From Nostoc sp. CHAB 5834 (GTDB lineage Bacteria > Cyanobacteriota > Cyanobacteriia > Cyanobacteriales > Nostocaceae): a DNA stretch of 64,000 bases. A model generated the notes under the pieces. That model was not told the origin of the DNA. It made no database searches and saw only the letters and a program-made list of their open reading frames with translations. Positions 1-7,744 of the stretch are shown in pieces. The first letter of the stretch is position 1, and each line of letters opens with the position of its first letter. A program made the position numbers and the translations under genes. The DNA is taken from positions 56,358 through 120,357 of the forward strand of contig JAIVFU010000011.1 of the NCBI GenBank assembly GCA_020829485.1. The letters run 5' to 3'.

Positions 1-5
1 GAGGC

Positions 6-704
6 TTGGATAGTCCCCAACTGGGTACACTTATGGTTAATTTTCTCCACGCCGTATTTGATGCGATCGCTAATGTCCAGAATGAGCAAGAATTAAGGCT
101 AGCTCTCACGGATAAAATTGGTGAGCATTTTGGCGTGCAAAATTGGGGCATTTATTTCCTAGATGAGCAACCAACGGCTCAAATCGATGTTCAGGCTATT
201 CCGGCAGTATGCTTAGAAAGCAATCCAGTCGGGCGCTACGTGGTTGAGCGTCACGCTCCCGCCCATGAACAGTTATTATTATCACCAAAAGACTGGAAGC
301 ATTTTTGCTCGCGTTCCGATCACGAACATGTGATGACTGGGCCAATTGTTTGCGATGGTCGTCTTGTAGGAACGCTTAACTTAGCTCGTGACAAGGGAAA
401 TCCTGCTTTTAATGGCAATGATTTAGCTGATTTGAGTGCCTTATGCATTCATTTATCAGCAAAAATGGCAACTCTACGGACAAAACCAAAAATATCCCAT
501 TCTCTTTTAGTAAATCCTCTAACAGCGCGTGAGTTAGAAATTGCCGAGTTAGTGGCGCAGGGGTTAACAAATGCGGAAATTGGGGAAAAACTTTGGATTA
601 CGCAAAATTCCGTCAAACAAGCTTTGAAGAGGATGTTTCGTAAGTTGAAGGTTTCGGCGCGTGCAGAAATGGTGGCCAAGCTGCAAGATATACAAGTTTC
701 TTAA
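6..704 (+). CDS. GAF-domain LuxR-family transcriptional regulator (5' end uncertain)
   Basis: The protein of up to 232 residues has a GAF-like N-terminal part (about residues 10-150) and a LuxR-type helix-turn-helix near residues 172-227. The C-terminal part opens with LTARELEIAELVAQGLTNAE and continues into the recognition helix NSVKQALKRMFRKL. It should be a cytoplasmic DNA-binding regulator whose GAF domain senses a small ligand or a partner; the signal cannot be read from sequence. The frame stays open to the window edge, so the TTG at 6 may not be the true start; ATG at 33 is an alternative. No operon partner is visible downstream, where a repeat-rich gap begins. The family call is firm; the target genes are unknown. 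Confidence 0.85.
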   Translation: MDSPQLGTLMVNFLHAVFDAIANVQNEQELRLALTDKIGEHFGVQNWGIYFLDEQPTAQIDVQAIPAVCLESNPVGRYVVERHAPAHEQLLLSPKDWKHFCSRSDHEHVMTGPIVCDGRLVGTLNLARDKGNPAFNGNDLADLSALCIHLSAKMATLRTKPKISHSLLVNPLTARELEIAELVAQGLTNAEIGEKLWITQNSVKQALKRMFRKLKVSARAEMVAKLQDIQVS

Positions 705-1024
705 AAAGACGTAGTTTCGTTCAATTCCGATTATCAGTTATAAGTAGTGATAGTTGATGTGACAGAAAGCCCAATTGAACGTCCTAAAAAAAACAAAAAA
801 AGTTCTACAGTGGGAAGAAAAAACAGCTAAAGACGCGAAATTTCGCGTCTCTAGCAAGGTTTTTGGGCTTAACCCAAGGGTATTGGATTATAGGGGCGGA
901 ATATCAATATATTGTGCCCCTACACATACATCTGGTTTAACCACTGTAATAGCCTGAAGTTGAAACAAACGATAGTTGTACGGCTCCTACAGTGTTGGTG
1001 AATACTATCTAGAATCCCCAGTGA
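705..1024. other. Repeat-bearing intergenic gap after the LuxR gene
   Basis: This gap holds a perfect 20-bp palindrome (831-850), a short hairpin TTGGG/CCCAA near 862-877 and a longer inverted repeat TAGGGGC...GCCCCTA (891-921). These look like interspersed Nostoc palindromes and could also end transcription between the plus-strand regulator and the converging minus-strand operon. A 60-residue ORF here is made of repeat sequence and I do not accept it as a gene. Confidence 0.55.
831..850. repeat. Perfect 20-bp palindrome
   Basis: The half-site AGACGCGAAA is followed directly by its reverse complement TTTCGCGTCT. This type of palindrome is scattered through Nostoc genomes between genes. A terminator role for the upstream gene is possible but not shown. 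Confidence 0.7.
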
Positions 1025-1393
1025 CTAGAATTTATCGTCGCGGATCTGAAATCCAGTTTTCCTGTGTAAAAAGCCGGCTACCTGCGTTATCCAGTTTGCA
1101 AGACGGTTAAATTTATGCTCAATGGTTTTTTCGTTGTCATTCAATCGATATAGATAAATATATTCTTTGTCGCCTTCGTACTTGGTTATGTGTATTTCCA
1201 GTTTAGTGTTCGTGACGTTTATCCTATCAACTAAACTGTCTTTTAAATTGTCAAGTGCCAAAAGCAAACTTGTCTCAACGTGGGAAATCCTACCATTAAT
1301 ATTAGATTCAATTTGAGCAAGTCTGTAGATTGAGCCAATTAAAGTAAGCAATCCAAGGATAATGGTGAGGGCATTATTAATATCAATTTTCAT
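1025..1393 (-). CDS. Hypothetical small membrane protein, last gene of the collagen-like operon
   Basis: The 122-residue product has a hydrophobic segment near residues 8-25 (ALTIILGLLTLIGSIYRLA), followed by a polar, probably helical region with heptad-like spacing. It is most likely anchored by a single N-terminal membrane helix with the remainder in one compartment. A holin or spanin-like role would suit a phage-type operon, but no family is recognised. It starts directly after the stop of the preceding gene with no gap, so it is probably translationally coupled. It is the seventh and last gene of the operon that begins at 5620. Confidence 0.6.
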   Translation of the reverse strand: MKIDINNALTIILGLLTLIGSIYRLAQIESNINGRISHVETSLLLALDNLKDSLVDRINVTNTKLEIHITKYEGDKEYIYLYRLNDNEKTIEHKFNRLANWITQVAGFLHRKTGFQIRDDKF

Positions 1394-1777
1394 TCAAAGC
1401 AGCCCTTCTAATTTCAAAGTCCATCGGGCGAATGATGCTAGAGAATATTGATTAGCTTTCCTGTGTGAAAAAATGCACCCAATATCGCGTAAAATAATTC
1501 CTCTAGCCTTCAACCCATCGGGGATTTTTAATTCGATAATTCTTGGTTCATTCTCTACATAAATATAGTACTTTCCAAATTTATTGCCATCTGGGTAATA
1601 AAAACGAAGATATGCACCACTTTTATAAAGTTTTCCCCAATCTTCTTGATTAAGAATTGTAGTAGTAACCCGAAATATTTCGCTCGTTGTAGATACTGGG
1701 AACAATCGCCATTGATTATCTACTAATACGTTCCCTAATTGTTCCCATGTTCCTATAGCATCGCTGTCGGTAGCCAC
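1394..1777 (-). CDS. Hypothetical protein of the collagen-like operon
   Basis: The 127-residue product is soluble-looking, rich in aromatic residues and has no membrane segment (for example WGKLYKSGAYLRFYYPDG and FGKYYIYVENEP). The alternating hydrophobic pattern suggests a compact beta-rich fold. The reading frame overlaps the preceding gene by 25 bases and abuts the following one, the crowding typical of phage or plasmid operons. No family is recognised. A minor structural or accessory role in the same particle or complex as the large collagen-like protein is only inferred from position. Confidence 0.55.
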   Translation of the reverse strand: MATDSDAIGTWEQLGNVLVDNQWRLFPVSTTSEIFRVTTTILNQEDWGKLYKSGAYLRFYYPDGNKFGKYYIYVENEPRIIELKIPDGLKARGIILRDIGCIFSHRKANQYSLASFARWTLKLEGLL

Positions 1778-1995
1778 AGGTTTAAATCCTCAATGTAATC
1801 ATCTGTGTCTAGCATTTCAACATCATTGATGCCGTCAAAAAAATCATCAGCATCAATTTGAAAATTCAAAAAACTCTCAATTAAATAGTCAACGCGAGAG
1901 ACTTCGGCGATTATTTTCCGGCATTCATCTACGGATGGAATACGCCCCCCCATAGTGATGCTTACCTGCAACAGTTCTGAGGGGACTATTATCAT
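1753..1995 (-). CDS. Hypothetical acidic small protein of the collagen-like operon
   Basis: This 80-residue protein is strongly acidic in its second half (DADDFFDGINDVEMLDTDDY). Its ATG overlaps the stop of the preceding 199-residue gene in an ATGA arrangement, and its own end overlaps the next gene by 25 bases, so coupled translation is likely. No conserved domain is recognised. Acidic small proteins in such operons can act as adaptors or chaperones, but nothing in the sequence proves this. Confidence 0.5.
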   Translation of the reverse strand: MIIVPSELLQVSITMGGRIPSVDECRKIIAEVSRVDYLIESFLNFQIDADDFFDGINDVEMLDTDDYIEDLNLWLPTAML

Positions 1996-2591
1996 GGCAA
2001 GTATTCAGGCTTGAAACTAATAGTTGCATCAGCATTTAAAGCGAGTGCCTTTCCTAATAAATCGCTACGCACTTCATCATAAGCAAGAGCGCCAGCAGCA
2101 TTGGTTCCAAATGGAAAACTGTAACTTGCCCCACCACGTTTTTTGTAAGTAGTGCCTAGTGTTTTAGAAGTTGCTGGAGTTTCAGTTCCAGTCGGATTAA
2201 ATACTGTAATAGTGGCAGCCCGAAACTTTCTACCTCTATTTATAGGATTAGCCTCATCACTTGTGACATGATTCAAATCAGTAGCAGAACCAATCTGAGC
2301 AGTCATAGCACCTTTAGCGCGGTTACTATATTTAACTAGTGTTGGAGGTGGTGTTGTCGCGGGAGGATTGATGCCAAAAGGATGAATTTTAGCTTCTACA
2401 AGTTTTCCTGGATTACTACCAGCTTCACGAGTGTAATTTAATTTTCGTTTACCAGTTGCAAGCTCCCAATATTTATGGAGTTGCGATCCAGCAGGCGGTT
2501 CTGGTAAGTCCGTTGTTCCCTCTGCTGCTCCTGGTGCGCGAAGCAAAAGTAAAGCATTTTGTAATGATTTTCTGCCGCGATAAAGTCCCAT
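1992..2591 (-). CDS. Hypothetical protein of the collagen-like operon
   Basis: The 199-residue protein has a proline-rich middle section (NPPATTPPPTLVKYSN) and a beta-rich C-terminal half with many Thr, Gly and Ala residues (RAATITVFNPTGTETP). It starts 17 bases after the large coiled-coil/collagen gene and shares an ATGA overlap with the next gene. No signal peptide or membrane helix is seen. The composition is compatible with a virion or tail-like structural protein, but no named family is recognised. Confidence 0.55.
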   Translation of the reverse strand: MGLYRGRKSLQNALLLLRAPGAAEGTTDLPEPPAGSQLHKYWELATGKRKLNYTREAGSNPGKLVEAKIHPFGINPPATTPPPTLVKYSNRAKGAMTAQIGSATDLNHVTSDEANPINRGRKFRAATITVFNPTGTETPATSKTLGTTYKKRGGASYSFPFGTNAAGALAYDEVRSDLLGKALALNADATISFKPEYLP

Positions 2592-2608
2592 GTCTAATTT
2601 CTCTCAAA

Positions 2609-4906
2609 TCAAATCTGGTTGAAAATCAACCATAGCAATGCTTTTGGCACATCTTGCAAATTTGGCTGTGGATTCATATACCCGTAGGCATTTTCAAGAA
2701 GTACACCACCCTTGCGTAAAGCGTTGCCAATCTTCCCAACATTGCCACCGATAACTTCCATACCAGCCGTCAACACGCCCATCATGTTTGATAGCTGATT
2801 ATGCACATTTACCGATGATTGGTAGATTCTGTTTGCCTTTGCCCAGCCTTCGGTAATTTGAGCGTAGTTACCCGCGCCGATAGCATCCTCAATGACTTGC
2901 TTCGCTGTTTTCCCTAGTATTGTGCCAATACTTATTGGTTCACCGTTTAAGCCTTTGGGCAAGATAAAGCCCGTCACTTGATCAATAATCGTTCCCAGCG
3001 TTTGTGCAAGGTCGTTACTCAGCATTAAAGCGTTGTGCATTGTGGCGGCAAACGTCATGATATTGAGTGCCGTATTAACCAAAGTGCTACTGGCAAATGC
3101 TGTGATCAGTGCAGTTAGAGCGGTAAATTGTGCCACTAAGAATGTTCTTACGCCACCAACTGCACTAGTCGTTACTGTGTTTATATTTGCTCTTGTTGTG
3201 GCGTGCTGAGTGATAATCAAACTTCTTAAACTTGCTAAATCTGCTGGGTTCACGTCAATTCCATCTCTCCCGTTGATTCCGTTTATACCCGGCGTACCTG
3301 GCAATCCTTGCCTTCCCGGTAAGCCTTGCCTTCCTGGCAAGCCATTAATACCATTCCTGCCGTCACGTCCTGGCGCTCCCGGTGTGCCGGGTAACGTGAC
3401 AACAGCTGTAATCCCATCTTTGCCAGGTATACCCGGTACACCTTGTAATCCTCTTTCGCCTTGTCTACCAGGGATGCCCGGATCACCTTTTAATCCTCTT
3501 AAACCCTTGACTGTTTGATAAAGTGCGATCGCAGTTAATCCCAGTGCTATACCTTCACCTGCTTTTCGTAGTGCTTGCCCCGCTAGAGTCTTAGCTTGCT
3601 CCCCAATACTTTGTGCTTGGGTTGCCTTCTGGTAGGCAGTTGTGGCATTGTCGTTAGCTTGCGAGGCATTTCTTACCGCACCATCAGCAGTAATCTGAGC
3701 TTGCCGAGCATTTCCGATCGCAGTATCCGCCGCGCCTTGGGCACGGGCTGCCGTTACTTGCGCCGCACCAGCTTTTAAGTTAGCCGCCTCACCTATTCCT
3801 TTAGCATCAAGCGCGATACCTCTTACCACGCCGATTGCTGACTCGTTAGCGCCGATACGGTTTTGTATCCCTAGTAACCTGCCAAGTAATCCCGACAACT
3901 CTCCACCGAGTGCCACTACCGTGTTTTCAACTGCATCAATACGCGCTCCTAGCGATTCTCTTGTAGCCATGCCGTCGAGGATGGTGAAGATAGTACCAAT
4001 GACATTGAATATCTGTAGTATTTGACCCGCTATTCTACCAGTAGCCGCCAATGCATTTTTACTAATACCAACTGCTTCAGCCGCCTTAACAATTGCATCC
4101 CCAACAGCACTTTCGAGTTTAGAAATTGCATTCCCAAGCTGACCTAAACGGCCTTTAACTCCTTCGACAATTCCTTTTAATCCTGATACGTCATTTGCAG
4201 CATTAAGCGCATTTTTTGACGCGCTAGCAGCGTCAGAAATGGCATTACCAGCTTTATTTAACGCATTTGTAGCGGTTATTTTAACTTCTGTGATACTGTC
4301 TGACGCTCTCTCAGCAATTCCCTTGGCACTATTAGCGGTATTGCGAATAGGAGGAATTTCCCCCTCCAACTTTTGCGTTATATTTGCAGCCCGACGCGCT
4401 TCTATTTCGTTTCTTCTTGTGAGTTCTCTTAACTCGGTATCTGTCATTTTTAATGATTGATTTTCTCTCCCTAATCGTGCTGTTTCACCCTCAACGCGTA
4501 TTAATCTGGCTTGTTCTTCACGCATCTGCCTTGCGTATTCGGCAGCATTCTTTTCCGCTCTTGTTGCAGTACTGCTAGCCCCCTTTGCCTCTATTTCTGC
4601 TAGCCTTACTCTTTCGGTATTTCGCACTACTTCTAAAAAGGCATCTGTGGCTTTTTGGGCTGTACTCTCTATCTGTGGTTTTAGCTTGTTAACTACTAGT
4701 ACTCCACCGGCCGCTACAGCTGTACTAATGTCTGGTTGTAATGCCGAGCGAGTAGCCTGTATGATCCTATTTTCATCTACTTTGGGGATACGGGCTAATT
4801 CAGCTTTTAAATCATTAATTTGGGATTGTAATTTATCGCAGCAGTCGCACTTTCCAGCACAATCAAGCGCTGATTTTAAATTGCTGATTGTACTAGAAGC
4901 GCTCAT
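2609..4906 (-). CDS. Large coiled-coil protein with collagen-like Gly-X-Y domain, fibre-like
   Basis: This 765-residue protein has an N-terminal cysteine cluster (CAGKCDCC, about residues 17-24) and a long Ala-rich coiled coil with many heptads (about 30-450). It then has a collagen-like block (about 475-555) with triplets such as [13 protein letters not shown], followed by a C-terminal region with several long hydrophobic stretches (about 580-760). Collagen-like triplets trimerise in phage tail fibres and bacterial surface fibres, so an extended trimeric fibre is the best structural guess. The seven-gene operon it dominates is tightly packed and lies opposite a tyrosine recombinase gene, which points to a mobile-element or virion function. 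It could equally be a surface adhesin. No homologous family is named with confidence. Confidence 0.7.
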   Translation of the reverse strand: MSASSTISNLKSALDCAGKCDCCDKLQSQINDLKAELARIPKVDENRIIQATRSALQPDISTAVAAGGVLVVNKLKPQIESTAQKATDAFLEVVRNTERVRLAEIEAKGASSTATRAEKNAAEYARQMREEQARLIRVEGETARLGRENQSLKMTDTELRELTRRNEIEARRAANITQKLEGEIPPIRNTANSAKGIAERASDSITEVKITATNALNKAGNAISDAASASKNALNAANDVSGLKGIVEGVKGRLGQLGNAISKLESAVGDAIVKAAEAVGISKNALAATGRIAGQILQIFNVIGTIFTILDGMATRESLGARIDAVENTVVALGGELSGLLGRLLGIQNRIGANESAIGVVRGIALDAKGIGEAANLKAGAAQVTAARAQGAADTAIGNARQAQITADGAVRNASQANDNATTAYQKATQAQSIGEQAKTLAGQALRKAGEGIALGLTAIALYQTVKGLRGLKGDPGIPGRQGERGLQGVPGIPGKDGITAVVTLPGTPGAPGRDGRNGINGLPGRQGLPGRQGLPGTPGINGINGRDGIDVNPADLASLRSLIITQHATTRANINTVTTSAVGGVRTFLVAQFTALTALITAFASSTLVNTALNIMTFAATMHNALMLSNDLAQTLGTIIDQVTGFILPKGLNGEPISIGTILGKTAKQVIEDAIGAGNYAQITEGWAKANRIYQSSVNVHNQLSNMMGVLTAGMEVIGGNVGKIGNALRKGGVLLENAYGYMNPQPNLQDVPKALLWLIFNQI

Positions 4907-4907
4907 G

Positions 4908-5291
4908 CTAACTACAATTCCTATTTCTTACTTGATTAGAAAGTCCTTCAATTTCCGACCATTCACTATTGCTTATACACTTGCCACTACAGCCCGTACC
5001 ACAGGCTACTTCGCACTCTGAAAGTGATTGATATAAGCCTGGGGTATTGTGAATTGTTTTTTTTATGCAAGCACCATTAAGGCAATCATACCGAACCTGA
5101 ATTGGAGTGATTACCAAAGAGTTTGGTTTGTAGCAAGAGAAAATTAATTCTGTACCACCATCGAAGACTTTAATGGCTTGACCACCATTACAGACATCGT
5201 AGGCAAAGATGCTGTAAGAATCGCCCTCATGAGTTCTTACTAAATCTCCAGCGTTAGGGTCTTTGTAAGTGTAAGTATTAACTTTAGCCAT
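4908..5291 (-). CDS. Cysteine-rich hypothetical protein upstream of the fibre-like gene
   Basis: The 127-residue protein has a C-terminal cysteine-rich section with spacing like small disulfide modules: CLNGACIKK, then [14 protein letters not shown]. No signal peptide is visible. Its ATG overlaps the stop of the preceding gene by one base (TAATG), and its stop is followed at once by the start of the 765-residue fibre-like gene, so the three are clearly co-transcribed. The fibre-like protein also begins with a cysteine cluster, so the two might pair through disulfides or metal. That is an inference. Confidence 0.6.
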   Translation of the reverse strand: MAKVNTYTYKDPNAGDLVRTHEGDSYSIFAYDVCNGGQAIKVFDGGTELIFSCYKPNSLVITPIQVRYDCLNGACIKKTIHNTPGLYQSLSECEVACGTGCSGKCISNSEWSEIEGLSNQVRNRNCS

Positions 5292-5620
5292 TAGTAATCA
5301 TCTGGATCGATAACTGAGCCAGTATCAAGTTTTGCTAGATTAATTGTTAGTTGGTCAATCCTATATTGCTCGTTATTTACTCCCCGATTAGTGAAACTAG
5401 GAAACCCATTGCCTATATATATCGATTGGTCGATATTGGTATCGAAATTAGTTTGAGTTAGATTAGTTTGACCTTTTAATACAATTCCCGTGAACAGACT
5501 TTCAGCCGTATTATTTGCGCTTGGGGTCAATCGCGGCAATGAACTTTTTTGGATGGTAATAGTACTTGCATCTTGAGTTGCACCCGCGCCGAAAATATCT
5601 GTCAAGCTTAGTTCAACCAT
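5291..5620 (-). CDS. First gene of the collagen-like operon, hypothetical
   Basis: The 109-residue product is rich in Thr, Asn and Ser and lacks membrane segments (for example SIYIGNGFPSFTNRG). It looks like a beta-rich soluble protein. It begins the seven-gene minus-strand operon and is divergent from the recombinase at 5840; the 219-base gap between them carries a strong inverted repeat. The gene is supported by operon position and overlap with its neighbour rather than by a recognised family. Confidence 0.55.
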   Translation of the reverse strand: MVELSLTDIFGAGATQDASTITIQKSSLPRLTPSANNTAESLFTGIVLKGQTNLTQTNFDTNIDQSIYIGNGFPSFTNRGVNNEQYRIDQLTINLAKLDTGSVIDPDDY

Positions 5621-5783
5621 AGAACTGATTTATTTAAATGAAGTGAATAAATCCGTTGTATGCGTTAGCTAAATTTATGTAAATGTTCCAGTTTTATGTA
5701 AAAGCAGTACAAGTGCTGAGGACGTGTAACTGTTGCTGCGAATAGGATTGACCTAGTTTTTACTAATAGTCCAAATTAAAAAT

Positions 5784-5820
5784 GTTCTGGTTTAACCAGT
5801 TGCAATGGTTAAACCAGAAC
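5784..5820. promoter_or_regulatory. Perfect 15-bp inverted repeat upstream of the recombinase gene
   Basis: The arms GTTCTGGTTTAACCA (5784-5798) and its exact reverse complement (5806-5820) flank a 7-base spacer. The site lies 19 bases before the recombinase ATG, between two divergent transcription units. A dyad of this size beside a tyrosine recombinase could be its own crossover or arm site, an operator for its expression, or a hairpin in its leader RNA. Confidence 0.6.
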
Positions 5821-5839
5821 ACCTATATATTGAAAGAGA

Positions 5840-6424
5840 ATGAAAAATAACCGCAATGGTCAGGCGGCTATTTTATCTAACACGGAATATTCTAAGATCC
5901 GTAACCAGATAAAAAGCCAAAAATATAAACTACTTTTAGACCTGGCGTGGTACACCGGGGAAAGGTGGGGCGCTTTGGTCAAGCTAAAAGTTGAAGATGT
6001 TTACAATTTGTCAGACGGTAGCCCCCGCGAATATATCAATTTTCGGGCCAGAACTCGCAAAGCTACACCTGACGGCAAACGCAAAACTCGCCAAGTCCCT
6101 GTGCATTCAATATTGGCTGAATCACTGTTGGCTTACAAAGCTCTTACTGATTCTCTGTGGCTGTTCCCTAATCGTGAAGGGGATGAACCAATTACCAGCC
6201 GTTGGGCTGATGCGATTTTACGTAAAGCTGTTGACCGAGCCGGGTTAATAGTTAAAGGTATCAGCACTCACAGCACCCGCCGGAGTTTTATTACCAAGTT
6301 ACACCGCAACGGAACGGACTTATACACAATCAAGCAGATTACGGGACACCAGGATTTTAAATCCCTAGAAAGGTATGTAGAAATTGACAGCGATCGCGTC
6401 AAGGGAGCTATCAACGCTCTATGA
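5840..6424 (+). CDS. Short tyrosine recombinase (integrase catalytic domain)
   Basis: This 194-residue phage-integrase-family protein consists of little more than the catalytic domain. Visible catalytic elements are the first Arg in TGERWGALVKLKVEDV, the H-x-x-R box in STHSTRRSF, the GHQD box near the end and the nucleophilic Tyr in SLERYVEI. All key positions are therefore present. The N-terminal SAM-like core-binding domain of full integrases (300-450 residues) is missing or much reduced, as in some small recombinases. It is expected to cut and rejoin DNA at a specific site, integrating, excising or inverting the surrounding element. The next small gene overlaps it by ATGA. The 15-bp inverted repeat upstream is a candidate target. 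Confidence 0.85.
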   Translation: MKNNRNGQAAILSNTEYSKIRNQIKSQKYKLLLDLAWYTGERWGALVKLKVEDVYNLSDGSPREYINFRARTRKATPDGKRKTRQVPVHSILAESLLAYKALTDSLWLFPNREGDEPITSRWADAILRKAVDRAGLIVKGISTHSTRRSFITKLHRNGTDLYTIKQITGHQDFKSLERYVEIDSDRVKGAINAL

Positions 6425-6573
6425 ACGCCAAACTCCTATTCCTGCAAATTGAAATCTTCTTCGAGCGCTTGCAGCAGGGGGAGTACGATCACCCTTTGTA
6501 TTTGGCTATGGCGCTGGAGAATCTGGCAAATCAGGCGTGGGATGAGGTGGATCAGGTTTACCCGAATCTGTGA
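6421..6573 (+). CDS. Small ORF overlapping the recombinase stop
   Basis: A 50-residue ORF starts with an ATG that overlaps the recombinase TGA (ATGA), suggesting coupled translation. The peptide (MNAKLLFLQIEIFFERLQQG...) looks amphipathic and helical, with no membrane segment. Its position suggests a recombination-directionality or accessory peptide, but no family is recognised. Confidence 0.4.
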   Translation: MNAKLLFLQIEIFFERLQQGEYDHPLYLAMALENLANQAWDEVDQVYPNL

Positions 6574-6672
6574 CAAACCGCATTACCTGGGGATAGGGTG
6601 ATAAAGCGAATAGGTATTATTTCAGTACAACTGCGACCGCACAACTTCCTGCTTTGCGATCGCATTTTTATG

Positions 6673-6693
6673 ATCATTGGGCATTGGGCATTG
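6673..6693. repeat. Short tandem heptamer ATTGGGC
   Basis: Three head-to-tail copies of ATTGGGC are one of the heptameric short tandem repeats typical of heterocystous cyanobacteria. They lie just upstream of the next gene and make the longer upstream reading of that gene unlikely. Confidence 0.7.
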
Positions 6694-6746
6694 GGCATTG
6701 GGAAAGTGTTATATATTGCCTTGTAACAGGCAATAGAAGAATTGAA

Positions 6747-7088
6747 ATGAGCAAAGGCGGCCGAAAATCTACGACTTGGCAACCTGGTTGGAACGGTGGC
6801 AAGACAACATTAATTCGTGTGCCGATTATCTTGAAAAATGACGTTTTAGCTTACGCTAGAGCAGTAGACTCTAAACTGAAAACCGACAAATCACGAAACA
6901 TCCCCATGCTGAAAGGGGATTTTTTGCAGGAGTTCACCCTTGGGCTGATTGAGAGCTACATCGAATTTAAACGCCACAATTACCACCCTAACCAGAACTC
7001 AAGAGTTCTGGACACTAATACCCGCGCTTGGGACGAGCTGCGGAAATTTCAGAAGCTGCTGCGGGAGTCTCCTGAAAAGTTGAATTAG
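6747..7088 (+). CDS. Plasmid-type hypothetical protein (MSKGGRKST... family)
   Basis: The 113-residue product begins MSKGGRKSTTWQPGWNGGKT. That resembles short basic N-termini of cyanobacterial plasmid or mobile-element proteins that continue TTLIRVP and then a helical region. I place the start at ATG 6747 because the longer frame runs back through tandem repeat DNA. The IRVP strand followed by helices might be a ribbon-helix-helix-like DNA-binding unit; that is an inference. The coding sequence contains an inverted repeat CCAGAACTC/GAGTTCTGG at 6992-7011. Confidence 0.55.
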   Translation: MSKGGRKSTTWQPGWNGGKTTLIRVPIILKNDVLAYARAVDSKLKTDKSRNIPMLKGDFLQEFTLGLIESYIEFKRHNYHPNQNSRVLDTNTRAWDELRKFQKLLRESPEKLN

Positions 7089-7212
7089 CTGAAAAGCCTT
7101 TGCGGCAAGTTTGACAAAACCAGCGCTGAACAACAGCACCGTGGGCTAGGGTATAGCTGCCGTGCTTAAAAACTAGCATTCCCTGGCATCTTGGGCATGG
7201 GGGGCGATTCAT
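7015..7212 (-). CDS. Small zinc-ribbon protein
   Basis: This 65-residue ORF has two CxxC pairs (CPRCQG and CQTCRKGF) separated by a VVQRWF segment. The layout matches the N-terminal zinc ribbon of IS1-type InsA proteins and other DNA-binding ribbons. It overlaps the 3' end of the plus-strand gene by 74 bases, tail to tail, and its start lies inside the preceding minus-strand ORF. It could be a stand-alone small zinc protein or the relic of a transposase. Confidence 0.4.
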   Translation of the reverse strand: MNRPPCPRCQGMLVFKHGSYTLAHGAVVQRWFCQTCRKGFSANSTFQETPAAASEISAARPKRGY

Positions 7213-7357
7213 TCTTCCAGCCTCGGATTAACTGTTTAATCTCATCTGGAAGCTTACCATCTGCGATCGCAGTTTCCACATCTGCCTTTTTACGTTTGGC
7301 GATGATACTATCCACACTACCATCGCACTCCAGAAGTGGGGGAGCAATCGCACACAA
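7166..7357 (-). CDS. Doubtful small ORF upstream of the zinc-ribbon ORF
   Basis: A 63-residue frame contains a plausible helical segment (DVETAIADGKLPDEIKQLIRGW) but has only a TTG start, which lies in the stem of the terminator hairpin at 7356-7397. A GTG start a few codons in would give a shorter product. It overlaps the zinc-ribbon ORF, so the pair could be coupled. There is no recognised family and support is weak. Confidence 0.25.
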   Translation of the reverse strand: MCAIAPPLLECDGSVDSIIAKRKKADVETAIADGKLPDEIKQLIRGWKNESPPMPKMPGNASF

Positions 7358-7397
7358 TAAAGCCGTCCTACCTGTTATGAGGTAGGACGGCTTTATT
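7356..7397. terminator. Perfect 18-bp stem hairpin, probable bidirectional terminator
   Basis: The arms AATAAAGCCGTCCTACCT (7356-7373) and its exact reverse complement (7380-7397) enclose a 6-base loop. It overlaps the TAA of the minus-strand coiled-coil frame and carries A/T-rich outer ends, so it can end transcription in both directions. Confidence 0.8.
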
Positions 7398-7557
7398 CAT
7401 GTTCCCCAGTGGGTTTTTCGAGATTTTCTACTAACTCTTCAAATTGCTCAATTCTCGACTGAAGATAATCTATTTCATTTTGGGTTTGCTCAATAAGAGA
7501 TTGTTTAGAAGCCACCTGACTGCGGTAGTCCTGGATCAGCTGGCTAACTGTTCCCCC
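7393..7557 (-). CDS. Coiled-coil segment continuing the ribbon-helix-helix gene in a shifted frame
   Basis: After the ribbon-helix-helix ORF, a different frame encodes about 54 residues with clear coiled-coil character (SKQSLIEQTQNEIDYLQSR, then EQFEELVENLEK). No good start codon precedes it. The two frames would join if one G were added to the GGGGG run read at 7557-7553, giving one DNA-binding protein with a coiled-coil tail. It is either a real downstream domain reached by frameshifting, a recent mutation, or a sequence error. Confidence 0.45.
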   Translation of the reverse strand, partial: GGTVSQLIQDYRSQVASKQSLIEQTQNEIDYLQSRIEQFEELVENLEKPTGEHE

Positions 7558-7739
7558 AAGATGCGTTTCTCCAATGGGGACATTAAGTGAGTCCGTGCTA
7601 TACGCTCTATTAACTCGCTGCGGCTGATTCCTAGTGCTTTCGCTCTGCTGTCCAGGATTTCTGCCCCTTCCGGCGTTAGCGAAACTGTGAAGTCTTTCTT
7701 GTTCTGACCATACAAGCCGTGTGTTGTTTTCCGACCCAT
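7536..7739 (-). CDS. Ribbon-helix-helix (CopG/Arc-type) regulator
   Basis: The 67-residue protein shows a basic N-terminus, the strand KDFTVSLTP, helix EGAEILDSRAKALG, turn and helix SRSELIERIART, the standard ribbon-helix-helix layout. Such proteins bind DNA as dimers of dimers and often repress their own operon or control plasmid copy number or partition. The gene starts at 7739, directly downstream of three direct copies and one inverted copy of TTACCCATG(T/C)AA, a natural operator. The ending LGEQLAS resembles the end of related cyanobacterial proteins, so the short form may be complete. Confidence 0.75.
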   Translation of the reverse strand: MGRKTTHGLYGQNKKDFTVSLTPEGAEILDSRAKALGISRSELIERIARTHLMSPLEKRILGEQLAS

Positions 7740-7744
7740 CGATA

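Noticed and set aside
775..957. 60-residue ORF after the LuxR gene
   Set aside because: It is composed of palindromic interspersed repeats and has no codon or domain support.
3210..3518. Plus-strand Pro-rich ORF of 102 residues
   Set aside because: It is the antisense reading of the collagen-like Gly-X-Y block of the minus-strand fibre-like gene.
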